This document shows positions 20,578 through 32,569 of a stretch of DNA of 64,000 nucleotides, piece after piece. The translations under genes and the position numbers were made by a program. The notes beneath the pieces were generated by a model. That model was not told the origin of the DNA, did no database searches, and saw only the letters and a list, made by a program, of their open reading frames with translations. Numbering within the stretch: position 1 is the stretch's first letter; every line of letters begins with the position of its first letter. This DNA comes from Elymus sibiricus (taxonomy: Eukaryota; Streptophyta; Magnoliopsida; Poales; Poaceae), in the NCBI GenBank assembly GCA_039707655.1, contig CM077664.1, positions 121,804,485-121,868,484 of the forward strand, read 5' to 3'.

Positions 20578-22339
20578 GGCCTCCTAGAGTTTCAACAGGC
20601 AAATTGTGTTTAAGGATAGGTGGTTGATCAAAGAACATCTTATCTATTTCATTTCTTTCATTCAGATGCATATCGTTTTCATGGTCTAGCAAATATTGTT
20701 CTAACGGATCAGTAGGAGGTACGACAATAGAAGCAAGACCAGTAATTTCATCTTTACTAGGCAATTCTTTATCATGAGGTTGTCTACGAAACTTAGAGAA
20801 ATTAAACTCATGAGACATACCACCAAAATTAACGCTAACAGTTTCTTTAGCGCAATCAATCTTGGCATTAACAGTGTTCAAGAAAGGTCTATCAAATATA
20901 ATGGGACAAAAATCATCTTGTGTAGAACCAAGGACTAGAAAATCAGTAGGGTATTTTATTTTTCCACACAAGACTTCAACATCTCTAACAATCCCAAGTG
21001 GTGTAATGGTATCTCTATTTGCAAGCTTAATAGTAACATCAATGTCTTCTATTTCAACAGGTGCAATATCATGCATAATTTCTTGATATAAGGTAAACAG
21101 AATAGCATTCACACTAGCACCCAAATCACATAAGCCATGATAACAATGATCTCCTATTTTAACTGAGACAACAGGCATGCCCACAACGAGTCTGTTTTTA
21201 TCTTTAGGATCAGGTTTAGCAATTCTAGCTGCTTCATCGCAGAGGTAAATAACATGCCCATCAATATTATCAACCAAGAGATCTTTAACCATAGCAACAT
21301 TAGGTTCAACTTTAATTTGTTCAGAGGGTCTAGGTGCTCTAATATGACTTTTGTTAACCACAGTTGAAACTTTAGCATGTTCCTTAATCCTAACAGGAAA
21401 AGGTGGTTTCTCAATATAAGCGGTAGGCACAACTGGATCAGCATGGTAAACAATTGTTTCTTCTTTAACACTAACAGGTTCCTCAATTTTTTCTTTAACA
21501 GGGGGATGATATTTAAACCACTTCTCCTTAGGGAGGTCAACATGAGTAGCAAATGATTCACAAAAGGAAGCTACTATCTCAGAGTCAAGTCCATATTTAG
21601 TGCTAAACATATGAAAAGCATCGGTGGCCATAAAAGATTTAACACAATCAAACTCAAGTATTATACCTGACTCATTACCTTTGTCGAGTTCCCAATCTTC
21701 AGAGTTGCGTTTAATTCTATCCAGAAGATCCCATCTGAATTCAATAGTTTTCTTCATAAAGGAGCCAGTCGAAGAAGAATCAAGCAAATTTTGATTATCA
21801 TGAGAAAGCCGAGCATAAAAATTCTGTAAGATAATTTCTTTTGAGAGCTCATGATTGGGGCATGTGTACATCATGTACTTAAGCCTCCCCCAAGCTTGAG
21901 CGATGCTTTCTCCTTCACGAGGCCAAAAATTATATATATAATTCCGATCACGATGAACCAAATGCATAGGATAAATTTTTTGATGGAATTCTAGTTTCAA
22001 TCGGTTCCAGTCCCATGTATCAGTATCATCACATAGCCTATACCATATTAATGCTTTTCCCTCCAAAGATAAAGGAAATACTTTCTTCTTAACTCCATCT
22101 CCGGATATACCTGCAAGCTTAAATAATCCACAAATTTCATCCACATAGATCAAGTGCATATCAGGATGTACCGTTCCATCTCCTGCATAAGGATTAGCTA
22201 GCAGTTTCTCTAACATACCCAGAGGAATCTCATAATAAATATCTTTTTCAATAGGTGCAGTAGGTTGAGGGGCAACTATTTGTGTTTCCGGTCAAGGTGA
22301 AGATACCCCGAACAAACCCCCCAAAGCATTACTTTCCAT
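20578..22339 (-). pseudogene. gag: Athila gag-protease (nonsense codon, split by the nested element)
   Basis: The frame begins at ATG 22,339 (MESNALGG) and meets TGA at 22,292-22,294, codon 16. Beyond that it is open to the Tat insertion at 20,578; an internal ATG at 22,216 gives a long ORF. The gag domain (GKALIWYRL, F-H-Q-K-I-Y, AWGRLKYMM) occupies the first third. The aspartic protease motif is DLGAS (CDLGASVNAI), typical of Athila. Past the nested element the frame continues at 7,316 with a proline-rich linker into pol, so gag and pol were originally one reading frame. The zinc-knuckle region is not obvious. Confidence 0.88.
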
Positions 22340-22415
22340 AGTGACAAGTGACAATAAATTTCAGCATGTAATATAAATGTTTCCTTACCAAATTCCACTT
22401 ACCAAAGGCGCTTCA

Positions 22416-22434
22416 CTCCCCGGCAATTGTGCCA
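22416..22434 (-). other. Primer binding site of the WHAM-like element
   Basis: The minus strand reads TGGCACAATTGCCGGGGAG ten bases after the 5' LTR end. It is a decayed version of the TGGCGCCGTTGCCGGGGA form seen at 32,541-32,558. Confidence 0.75.
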
Positions 22435-22444
22435 GAAAGAGTCT

Positions 22445-23962
22445 TGATGACCCACAAGTATAGGGGATCAATCGTAGTCCTTTCGATAAGTAAGAGTGTC
22501 GAACCCAATGAGGAGCAGAAGGAAATGACAAGCGGTTTTCAGCAAGGTGTTTTCTGCAAGCACTGAAATTATCGGTAACGAGTAGTTTGATAGCAAGATA
22601 ATTTGTAACAAGTGGCAAGTAGCAATAGTAACAAAGAGTGCAGCAATATAGCCCAATCCTTTTTGTAACAAAGGACAGGCCGGAACGATCTCTTATAGTA
22701 AGTAAAGCGTTCTCGAGGACACATGGGAATTTCATCTAGTCACTTTCATCATGTTTGTTCGATTCGCGTTTGCTACTTTGATAATTTGATATGTGGGTGG
22801 ACCGGTGCTTGGGTGCTATTCTTACTTGAACAAGCCTCCCACTTATGATTACCCCCTCTCGCAAGCATCTGCAACTACGAAAGAAGAATTAAGATTTCTC
22901 TAACCATAGCATTAAACATATGGATCCAAATCAGCCCCTTACGGAATAGCGCATAAACTAGGGTTTAAGCTTCTGTCACTCTAGCAACCCAACATCTAAT
23001 TACTACTCCACAATGCATTCCCTTAGGCCCAAAGATGGTGAAGTGTCATGTAGTCGACGTTCACACGACACCACTAAGGGAATCACAACATACACATCAT
23101 CAAAATATCGAACGAATACCAAATTCACATGATTACTTATGACAAGACTTCTCCCATGTCCTCAAGAACAAAAGTAACTACTCACAAATCATATTCATAT
23201 CCAAGATTAGAGAGGGATTGAATAGCATAATAGATCTGAACATATAATCTTCCACCAAATAAACCAACAAGCATCAACTACAAGATGTAATCAACAATAT
23301 TAGCAACCCACAGGTATCAATCTGAGGTTTTGAGACAAAGATTGAATACAAGAGATGAACTAGGGTTTGAGATGAGATGGTGCTGGTGAGGATGTTGATG
23401 AAGATTAGTCCTCCCACGATGAGAGGATCGCTGGTGTTGTCGATGACGACGATTTCCCCCTCCCGGAGGGAAGTTTCTCCAGCAGAATCTCTCCGCCGGA
23501 GATCAAAAGTGCTCCTGCCCAAGTTCTGCCTTGAGACGGCGGCACACCGTCCCAAAAGTCTTCTCTATAATTTTTTTAGGTCAAATGCACTTATATACCA
23601 GAAAATGGGGGCCAGAAGTGGGCCAGAGGCTCCACGAGGTACCAGGGCGCGCCTGGGGGGGGTGGCGCGCCCTGGTGCCTCGTGGGCACCTGGGTGGCCC
23701 CCTCTGGTACTTTTTGCTTCCAATATTTTTTATATATTCCAAAATAATTCTCCATAAAATTTCAGCTCATTTGGAGATGTGCAGAATAGGTATCTTGACA
23801 GAGCTTTTTCAGGTCCAGAATTCCAGCTGCCGGCAATCTCCCTCTTTGTGTGAATATTGCATATTAAGAGAGAAAAGGCATTAGAATTGCTCTACAAAGT
23901 GTTATATTGATTAAAACACTATAAATAATAGTAGTAAAACATGATGCAAAATGGACGTATCA
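22445..23962 (-). repeat. 5' LTR of the WHAM-like Athila element
   Basis: It pairs with 503-2,020 and has the same length. It contains the same GC hairpin (arms 23,632-23,653 and 23,664-23,685, loop with eight G) and a TATA box at 23,590-23,597 on the minus strand. Confidence 0.93.
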
Positions 23963-23993
23963 TCGTACTCGGGGGCAGCGGCAGTCTCGGGGT
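23963..23993 (-). CDS. Exon-like segment of an LTR micro-ORF, upstream half
   Basis: After an acceptor reading TTTCGGTAG on the minus strand, the frame encodes DPETAAAPEYD. It continues across the Athila insertion into 457-497. The total of 72 bp equals the homologous block at 50,719-50,790. Coding status is inferred. Confidence 0.4.
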
Positions 23994-25536
23994 CTACCGA
24001 AAGAATAGACAAGAGGGGGAACAAATAAATAATGGATATACAAATATAACACAGATGCATGTCATGGCAATATGTGTTGGTGATATGCTCTAATGTATCA
24101 CTAAACATTTTAAAAGATGGCAATGTTTTCCCTGCTCCAGGTATTATTCGGTACATGATGATCTTGATGCAAAATGTCCAGGTTCATTATGTTAGAGGGG
24201 CTTGACAGGTATGTGGATAACATATCCATATTCTTCATATTTTTCTGATCAACTTTCATATATAAACTATTTTCATCTGAGTTATAGATTATTTTATATG
24301 ATTTTTCAAAGTTTAACTGAATTTTCTGAATTTATTATTAATTCGAAATATAAACAATAAATACTATGTGTACCCACTGTGGACTAGCCACAATGGCTGG
24401 CATGCGGGACCACTGCCCAGTCAGCAGTCAACACAGTTGACTGTGGACTTGGTCAAACTGACAGGTGGGGTCCATCTGTCAATGACTCATGTGTTAATTG
24501 GATTGATTAAATTAGTTCAATTAATGGTGGAGCCCCACTGTCATAGACAAAATATGAATTAGAATTATTTTAAACATTTAGTTAACCGAGAGGGCCCACA
24601 CGTCATTGTCTATTAGTTAAACTAATTAAGAAATTAGACCAATCTATCTAATTAAACCGGGTCGGCCCCCATCTGGCAGTGACACAGCCGGCTCAGTCTG
24701 CGGCTGTGCACGCATGCACAGGGGGTCGGCCATGGCTGTGCGAGAGCGGGGAGCGGCGGGAGGCGGCGGGCGCTGTCGGGCGCGCGCGCGGGCGGGGCAA
24801 GCTGCAGGCAGCGACAGCAGCAGAAGCAGTAGCGGGCAACAGCGCTAGCAGAAGCAGCAAGCAGCAGAGCGGCGCTGGAGGCAGCGGCGGCGGCGGCGAT
24901 AGTAGCAGACGAGCAGCAGCAGCGCTAGTAGCGGCAGCGCGGGGCAGGGGCCCGGGGTTGGGCAGGAGCAGGCGCACGCGTGCGGGTGGGCATAGAGCTC
25001 CGTCCATGGCAGGCAGCCAACAGGAGCAGGCAGCCAAATGGATTCCTCCGGCCACTCTTGCCCACTTGCTACAGAGTGCACAATGAGGTTTTCTATTTTC
25101 CTTTTCTGTTAAATACTATAACTCCTATTTTATATTTATTTGAGGTACCAAATGGATTTTCTTGGTCCTGAGATTTGGCACATAAATACTAAGTAATGCA
25201 ACAATGCCACACACAAGTTTTTGTAACATTTGGAAATGTATAAACATTTGTTTATTTTGAAATGGCCAATTTAATTGCTGCTGGTCTACTAAAATTGTTG
25301 CTAGGGGCAATTTGGGAATTCATTTGATGTGGTTTTCTTGATGAAAAATACTTGGGGATTATTTGGAATAAATCCAACATTTTTGTTTGACCGTTTGAAG
25401 AAATAATATTTTGACTTGCAATTTAAATTTGAATTTGACTTTCATTTTTTTAACAATTGGCACTTAAGCTTGCAAAACATGATGACATGGCATCATTAGA
25501 GGGAAATCACTGTAGCTTAATTTTTGGGGTGTTATA
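23963..25536 (-). mobile_element. Gypsy LTR fragment, right piece (LTR start)
   Basis: Read on the minus strand the LTR starts at 25,536 with TATAACACCCC (compare TGTAACACCCC at 48,605). It passes through an AT-rich region and a very GC-rich block (24,690-25,080, with CpG and poly-Gln/Ala-like triplets), then a region with paired GTTGACT/AGTCAAC words, and reaches the exon-like block at 23,963-23,993. It continues at 1-502. ORFs in the GC-rich block on either strand look like compositional artefacts. Confidence 0.7.
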
Positions 25537-25544
25537 GTAACTTA

Positions 25545-26160
25545 GGGTCACCTCTGGGAAAAAAGGCGAGAATCCTTTTTGCTATCTGTTTACCGGATCA
25601 CTAAAGGGACTCATCAAAGGTTGAGGTCTAGAACACGTTCATCCAGGGTTACAATAAGATCTTGGAAAAACCAGCATCTAGCTCTTCCTTATCCGCTTGT
25701 TACGTGACTTTTGATCCATCCCGAGCTAGCCTAAAAAGGTGTTTCTTACGACGTGGGTAACTTGTGTGTCGATGGAAGAAAGAGGTATTTGTGTCACCTT
25801 CAGCCAGCATTGTAGTCCTTGACCGCTGACGAGAAATTGTACGCTCAAGGGAGGCCAAACTGACCACTTTGACCTTAAGGATATTCCGCAGCCACGCCTC
25901 CTATGCTGAAAGAGCATGAGAATATTGAGCAATGTGCAGTTGACGGATAGTTTCAGAGGCGAGAAGAATCTGCTGCTTAACATTACCGATTTTTCTAGCG
26001 CTCCAGCTAGTAAGAGCTCTGTCCATTGCATGTAAACGGCCATTTAAGTACATGAGAGAATCAACATTAGGGTGGACTGAGAACGAGACATCCCAAACCA
26101 CCTCAATGTATCCCGAGAATTTCATCCCGCGTAAAGTGAAAGCGCCTTTTGGAGTGTAAC
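25545..26160 (-). pseudogene. LINE ORF2 fragment (region between endonuclease and RT)
   Basis: Minus-strand frames, with breaks, encode a segment like the stretch before RT in plant L1-type LINEs: R-L-H-A-M-D-R-A-L-T-S-W followed by V-V-S-L-A-S-L-E-R-T-I and an E-G-D-T-N-T-S-F-F-H type motif. It lies on the wrong side of the RT fragment at 26,180-28,359 for a colinear LINE, so it is either a second copy or a rearranged piece. Confidence 0.6.
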
Positions 26161-26573
26161 ATGATGTTTGTTGAGAGAAAAATCAGACAGTGATAAGACA
26201 TTGAGGTGAACAACTCCTGAAGAAGAGGGCTTGGGGATTAGATATGGGCTCCATGTCAACAATGGTAAGGTTGCGATCAGAGATCAACAGACCCAGGTAT
26301 TTTATTGCCATCTCCCCAAGTCTACAATTCATCATATTGGCCGCCCTAAGTTGGTCCTCATGGTCCCTTCCTGTGACAAGCGCCTCACCTTTCCATAAAT
26401 TGATCTTTAATCTGAACATCGCCTCGAAACACAGGAGAAGGAACTTGAGGTTATTGAATAATGATCCACACTCGATCGTCTCGAATAAGGATGAGGGTAT
26501 CATCTGCGTACTGGAGGTGAGTAATCTCGCCGGCGTAAATATGATGTGCCATGCCATGGATGTGACCGGTAGC

Positions 26574-27966
26574 TGATAAGTCTCCAACGTATCTACTTTT
26601 CCAAACACTTTTGCTCTTGTTTTGGACTCTAATTTGCATGATTTGAATGAAACTAACCCAGACTGACGCTGTTTTCAGAAAAACTACCTTGGTGTTATTT
26701 TTGTGCAGAAATAAAAGTTCTCGGAATTGGACAAAACTTCACAGTGATTTTTTGTGGAATAAATAAAAAATACTAGACCAAAGAACTACCGGAGAAGGGC
26801 CACCAATGGGCCACAAGTCAGGGGGCGCGCCCACTATCCCCCCCTCCCAAGGGCGCGCCCTGATGACTTGTGGGTCCCACCGACCTCCGTCTGACCTAAT
26901 TCCATGCCTATAAGTATCGTCTTCCTGAGAAAAAGAATCAGAGAGAAAGTTTCACCGCATTTTACGATACAGAGCCGCCGCCACCTCCTGTTCTTTGTCG
27001 GGAGCCCTAATCCGGTGTCCGTTCGGGGCTCCGGAGAGAGGAATTCATCGCTGTCGTCATCACCAACCCTTCTCCATCAATAATTTCATGATGCTCACCA
27101 CTGGGAGTGAGTAATTCCATTGTAGGCATATTGGAGGTAGATGGAGATGGATGAGATTTCTTATGTAATCTAGTCAATTTGTTAGGACTTGATCCCTAGT
27201 ATCCACTATGTTCTGAGATTGATGTTGCTATGACTTTGCTATGCTTAATGCTTGTCACTAGGGCCCTAGTGCCATGATTTCAGATCTGAACACTTATGCT
27301 TTTCATGAATATATTTGAGATGTTGATCTTATCTGCAAGTTATATGCACCTATTATTGTTCTGAACCATAGACCCCAAGGTGATAATAATTGGGATACTC
27401 TCCGGGGATGACTGTAAGTTGAGGAATTCATGTATTCACTATGTGTTAATGCTTTGTTTCGGATCTCTATTAAAAGGAGCACCTTAATTACCCTTAGTTT
27501 CCATTAGGACCCCACTGCCACGGGAGGGTAGGGAAAAAGATGCCACGCAAGTTCTTATCACAAGCACGTATGACTATATACGGAATACATGCCTACATAT
27601 GATTGATGAATTGGAGCTATTGTGTATCGCTCTAGGTTGTGACTGTTACATATTGAATTTCATCCAAATATCTATCGCTACTCCATGCCTACGCTTTAAT
27701 ACTATTGCCTTTGCTCAAGTTACTACTGCTGCTCTGTTGCTACTACTGTTACTGTTGCTGTTACTTTGTCACTACTGCTGTCACTGCTATCAAATTACTG
27801 TGCAACTAATAAATTGCTGCAAGGAAGTGATTCTCAGGTGTTGAATTGAGAACTCAACTGCTAAGGCTTATAAATATTCTTTGGCTTCCCTTGTGTCGAA
27901 TTAATAAATTTGGGTGAAATACTACCCTCGAAGACTGTTGCGATCCCTTATACTTGTGGGTCATCA
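26574..27966 (+). mobile_element. Solo LTR, Athila-type, plus strand
   Basis: A 1,393-bp LTR starts TGATAAGTCTCCAACG and ends CTTGTGGGTCATCA, the inverse of the Athila ends elsewhere in the window. No internal region is attached. It is flanked by GTAGC (26,569-26,573) and GTACC (27,967-27,971), a 5-bp duplication with one mismatch. It interrupts a LINE RT, whose frame continues on both sides. It carries a GC hairpin (26,811-26,873) and TATAAG (26,909-26,914). Confidence 0.88.
26811..26873. other. GC-rich hairpin in the solo LTR
   Basis: The arms 26,811-26,832 and 26,851-26,873 pair through CCACAAGTCA with TGACTTGTGG and through GGCGCGCCC. The outer arm sequence differs from the WHAM-like hairpin but is still complementary. 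It sits about 240-300 nt into the LTR and 36 bp before the TATA box. Confidence 0.8.
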
Positions 27967-28359
27967 GTACCCTTGGCCCCATCAAGCATGGTGACCAAGG
28001 AATCTACCACGATATTTAATAGGAGAGGGAAAGAGTCCCAATCTCACCGTTAATATTGATGGTGGTTTGGCCACCTTTAAATAGTTTCATCATTCAACAA
28101 GTCCACCTAGGGTCAGCCTCGCTTATGCAAGACCCCGTACACGAATCTCCAATTAACTATGTCGTATGCTTTCTCAAAGTATAATTTGAGAGCAAAAGTT
28201 TCCTCCTCCTCACACCAAATCTCATGGAGAACCACCAACCCATCGAGGATGCTTCTTCCCTGAATGAACGTCATTTGTTTAGGATGAATGATCTTGTTAG
28301 CCACTGGCAAAATACAAGTCGCAAACTAGGAAAATAGGCCATGAGCGCCTCATGTTCCT

Positions 28360-28825
28360 TGATAACCCACAAGTATAGGGGATCTCAGTTGTAGCCTTTC
28401 TCGATAAATAAGAGTGTCGAACCCAACGAGGAGCTAAAGGTAGAATCAATATTCCCTTCAAGTTCTATCGACCACCGATACAACTCTACGCACACTTAAC
28501 GTTTGCTTTACCTAGAACAAGTATGAAACTAGAAGTACTTTGTAGGTGTAATGCTAGAACTACTTTGCAAAAATAAAACTAAGAGTACTTTGCGAGATAA
28601 AACTATGAGTAATTTGCAAGATAATAAAAGTTAGTTGTTTAGTAGAAAGCTTTTGTAACACAAGAGAAGGATTTGTCCCTAGGCAATCGATAACTAGACC
28701 GGTAATCATTATTGCAATTTTATATGAGGGAGAGGCATGAGCTAACATACTTTCCGTACTTGGATCATATGCACTTATTGGAACTCTAGCAAGCATCCGC
28801 AACTACCAAAGATCATTAAGGTAAA
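28360..28825 (-). repeat. Truncated 3' LTR of the non-autonomous element
   Basis: It matches 32,570-33,035 closely, with a few substitutions and a 2-base indel. Similarity stops abruptly after ATCATTAAGGTAAAA; from 28,826 the sequence is internal-type, beginning with GGATAGTAACATTGCCCC and a T/C-rich tract. Confidence 0.88.
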
Positions 28826-31089
28826 AGGATAGTAACATTGCCCCTTCTCTCTTTTTCTCTCATTTTTTTTGTTTTCTCTTTTTTTCTTTTTTTCATGGGC
28901 TCTTTTTGGCCTCTTTTTTTAAGAGCAGTCTCATGGACCTCATCCCCACCTTTTCGAGGGCTCATTAGTCTCCACCATTCTTTCCTCACTGGGACAATGC
29001 TCTAATAATGATGATCATCACACTTTTATTTACTTACAACTCGATACAAGAACAAATATGACTCTATATGAATGCCTTTGGCAGTGTACCAAGATGTGCA
29101 ATGATCTAGTGTAGCAAAGATATCAAAAAACGGACAAGCCATGAAAATATCATGCTAGCTATCTTACGATCATGCAAAACAATATGGCAATGAATGCTCA
29201 AGTCATGTGTATGATGATGATGGAAGTTGCATGGCAATATATCTCAGAATGGCTATGGAAATGCCATAATAGGTAGGTATGGTGGCTGTTTTGAGGAAGA
29301 TATAAGGAGGCTTATGTGTGATAGAGCGTATCATATCACGGGGTTTGAATGCACCGGCGAAGTTTGCACCGACTCTCGAGGTGAGAAAGGGCAATGCACG
29401 GTACCGAAGAGGCTAGCAAATTGCGAAAGGGTGAGAGTGAGTATAATCCATGGACTCACATTAGTCATAAAGAACTCACATACTTATTGTGAAAGTCTAT
29501 TAGCCCTCGAAGCAAAGTACTACTACGCATGCCCCTAGGGGGGAGGTTGGTAGGAGTTAACCATCGCGCGCCCCCGACCTCCACACAAAGGAAGACACTC
29601 AATAATAAATCATGCTCCAACTTCTTAGCATAACTAAAGACTATACGTGCATGCTTAGGGAATCACAAACCTTAATACCAATATTCTTACTAAACCACAA
29701 TCATTCACTAGTACCTCCCACATATCACCATCTTAATATCGCAAAACTATTGCAAGGAATCAAACTTATCATATTCAGTGATCTACAAGTTTTATGTAGG
29801 ATTTTATGACTAACCATGTGAATGACCAATTCCCGTTGACTCTCTAAATGGATATAAGTGAAGCATGAGAGTTTAATTCTTTCTACAAAAGACTTGCCCA
29901 TGCTCTAATAAATATAAGTGAAGCAAAAGAGCATTCTACAAATAACGGTTTTCTATATGTAGAGAAACAGGCATCCAAACTTCAAATGATATAAGTGAAG
30001 CACATGAAGCATTCTATAAAGCCATACTCAAAAGATATAAGTGAAATGCAAAGAGCATTCTATAAATCAACCAAGGAATATCTCATACCAGCATGGTGCA
30101 TTATTAAAAGAAAAATAAAAAAGCACATGACGCTCCAAGAATTTACGCATATCATGTGAACAAAACAAAAACCGAGACATACCGATAATTGTCGAAGAAA
30201 GATGGGATGCCTTCCGGGGCATCCCCAAGCTTAGACGCTTGAGTCTCCTTGAATATTTACTTGGGGTGCCTTGGGCATCCCCAAGCTTGAACTCTTGTCT
30301 CTCCTTATTCTCCTCATATCGATACCTCCCCGATCTTCGAGCACTTCATCCACACAAAACTTAACTGAACTTTTTATTAGAGGGGTTAGTACATATAACA
30401 TCAAATCCCATCATGTCCTACTGTAACATTATTGTATAATTATAATAAAACATTACCCACTATATTCTATCACAATTCTATGGCTCCCAAGTCAATGGGG
30501 CTCAACAAGATTTCAAACATACGCAAATAAAGAAACTATAACAGCAATCTGTGAAAACAGGACAGTCTGTAAAGATGCAAATGAAACATATACTTATGTA
30601 ACTACAAAAATTCTGAAAAATTAGGAAAAAATAAAAAATTTGCATAGCAGTACTGTATAAAAATTTCGGAATTTTTTGCACATTCCAGTAAAATATAGAA
30701 ATTCAAACACTACAACAAAAGTTTCTGTTTTTGCACAGCACACACCAAACAAGCAATTTAAACATCCTAAAGGTAAATCTTGGCACATTATTTTTATAAT
30801 ACAATGGATTTGTACAAGGGGATAATTATTTTTGTTGAAAAGTTTCTGTCATCAAGGTTCACAAAGTTTCCATGGGCATGAACAAAGTTCAAGGCTAGCC
30901 CCCACTTCCACATTGCTCATCTGTCTCACTTTCACTTTTCTTTTTGAAAAAGTTTTAGGTTCCCCTCTATATTTTTTTGTTTTTAAACTTTTTTAAAAGC
31001 ACACAACAGAATAAAATGACTCTCTAAAACTTCCGGGTTGTCTCCCAGGCAGCGCTTTCTTTAAAGCCATTAAGCTAGGCATAAAGTGC
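28826..31089 (-). other. Non-coding internal region of the non-autonomous element
   Basis: AT-rich sequence without a credible ORF. It contains a T/C-rich tract (28,840-28,925), several AGATATAAGTGAA(G)-like repeats between 29,840 and 30,050, and two copies of GGCATCCCCAAGCTT (about 30,218 and 30,280) that are polypurine-like on the minus strand. Confidence 0.7.
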
Positions 31090-32419
31090 TCATGCTATCG
31101 ATCCATCCGGATCCCAAGGTATATCAAAGCCAATTTTAATTAACAATGATTTGTAATTTAGTAGTGGGCACAAAGCAACATATATCATGCAATAGCGAAG
31201 TCTAACTCTCTTCCTATGCATTGGCATGTCATAAAAGAACAATTCATGCACACATAATAAAGGCCAATGCATAGTATAAACAGTTTCTTGTAATTTTATC
31301 GTATTAGAAACATAGAGAGGTGGAGATGTAGTTCCTCTCTCATAATAATTGCAAGTAGGAGCAGCAAGCACATGCATATCATATTCATCAAAATCATCAT
31401 GTGCAACGGTAAAACGCAACCCATCAATATAATCCTTAATAAGCACAAACTTCTCCGATATAGTGTAGTTTGGAGAATTCAAAAAGATAATAGGACTATC
31501 ATGTGTAGGTGCGATAGTAACAATTTCATGTTTAACATAAGGAACTATAGCAAGTTCATCTCCATAAGCATCATTCATATTGGCATCATGGCCACAAGCA
31601 TAGCAAGCATCAATTTCATCAAAAAGGGATATTTCAAACGAATCAAAGGGATCATAGCAATCATCCTTCGGTAAGCACGAAGGGAAATTAAACAATGTAT
31701 GAGTTGAAGAGTTACTCTCATGAGAAGGTGGGCACGGGTAGCTAATCCGCTCTTCCTCCCTTTATTCTTCGCTCTCCTCCTCATCTTTTTCATCTAATGA
31801 GCTCACAGTGTCATCAATTTCTTCTTCCATAGATTCCTGCAAAATATTAGTCTCTTCTTGGACAGCGGAGGTGTCCTCAATATATTCTTTAACATAAGCA
31901 TTAGAAGCATAATTTTCATAGCAATATTTAAGTATGGCAAAAATTTCAGATTTGTAAAGAGTAGCATCATACTTTTCAATCAAAGAAGCAATTTCATATG
32001 CACCCTTAAAAGCAACAAATTCTTCTATTTGTTCAATATCATAGTAACTATAAACACTTTTGGCATAAGAAGATAAGATTCCATTATCCTTAAACTCACA
32101 TTGGTACTGAAGGTGTTTTTTAGGGTTTTCAGAACAACAAGTAAAATCATGTATTTCGCATAAATTCCAAGCATAGCATTCCAAACAATTAATTTTGATA
32201 CCTTAAGAGTTTCCCTTTTTGAGACAAGCGATAATCCCTAAAGTATTCCCGTTGATCCAAAGTATATCCCATTATCAAGTTGAATGGAGATTTATCAGGA
32301 TTATCAAAGTAGTAATTAATGTTTTCCACATAACCAGCATCGAGGGTTTTAGGAGGTTCCCCATCTCCATGAGTAGCAAGTACAACTAATTTTTTTGGTA
32401 TTTCGTGTCCCATATCCAT
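31090..32419 (-). pseudogene. Degraded ORF of the non-autonomous element (about 440 codons)
   Basis: Three minus-strand blocks follow each other: 32,419-32,189 (MDMGHEIPKKLVVLATHG), 32,184-31,762 and 31,695-31,090. Blocks 1 and 2 are out of frame by one base near 32,190. Blocks 2 and 3 share a frame interrupted by TAA at 31,762-31,764. The product would be acidic, with a Glu/Asp-rich middle (EESMEEEIDD-like), several aromatic-rich segments and no zinc knuckle, protease or RT motif. I do not recognise the family. Its position next to the primer site is that of gag, and it may be a diverged gag substitute. Confidence 0.6.
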
Positions 32420-32540
32420 AACTAAAGATAGAGAACAACTTAGAACAGAAAATAAAAACTACTTAGTGGAACAGAAAATAAAAACTACTTAGTGATAAAG
32501 CAAACAAGCACACACGAGAATATCAATCCCACGCTATTGC

Positions 32541-32558
32541 TCCCCGGCAACGGCGCCA
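32541..32558 (-). other. Primer binding site of the non-autonomous element
   Basis: TGGCGCCGTTGCCGGGGA on the minus strand lies 11 bases from the 5' LTR end. It is intact, unlike the one at 22,416-22,434. Confidence 0.85.
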
Positions 32559-32569
32559 GAAAAAGGTCT

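Larger units (their letters stand above)
503..23962 (-). mobile_element. Athila-lineage LTR retrotransposon (WHAM-like), carrying a nested element
   Basis: This is a minus-strand gypsy element bounded by 1,518-bp LTRs (503-2,020 and 22,445-23,962) and by the target duplication TCGTA (498-502 and 23,963-23,967). Without the nested Tat element at 7,322-20,577 it is about 10.2 kb. Order in transcription sense is 5' LTR, primer site, gag-pro, pol, a short accessory ORF, polypurine tract and 3' LTR. The FMDD form of the RT active site and the DLGAS protease motif fit the Athila lineage. The LTRs differ at roughly 25-30 sites by eye, mostly transitions, so it is clearly older than its passenger. 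Gag carries a TGA, and one frameshift lies upstream of RT, so it is defective. Confidence 0.93.
26180..28359 (-). pseudogene. LINE reverse transcriptase fragment, split by a solo LTR
   Basis: On the minus strand 28,113-28,310 encodes the start of RT (IIHPKQMTFIQGRSILDG and LYFEKAYDIVNW). The frame runs through a LLFNIVVDSLV-like segment near 27,970-28,050. After the solo LTR it resumes at 26,573 with the active site YADDTL (near 26,510) and AIKYLGLLISD. Frameshifts and a stop are present. The right end is truncated or continued beyond the insertion at 28,360-34,097. Confidence 0.7.

Noticed and set aside
24679..25086. Overlapping ORFs on both strands in a GC-rich block
   Set aside because: Open frames on both strands come from GC-rich triplet repeats (Ala/Gly/Arg and Leu/Pro); no conserved domain, and the block lies within an LTR.
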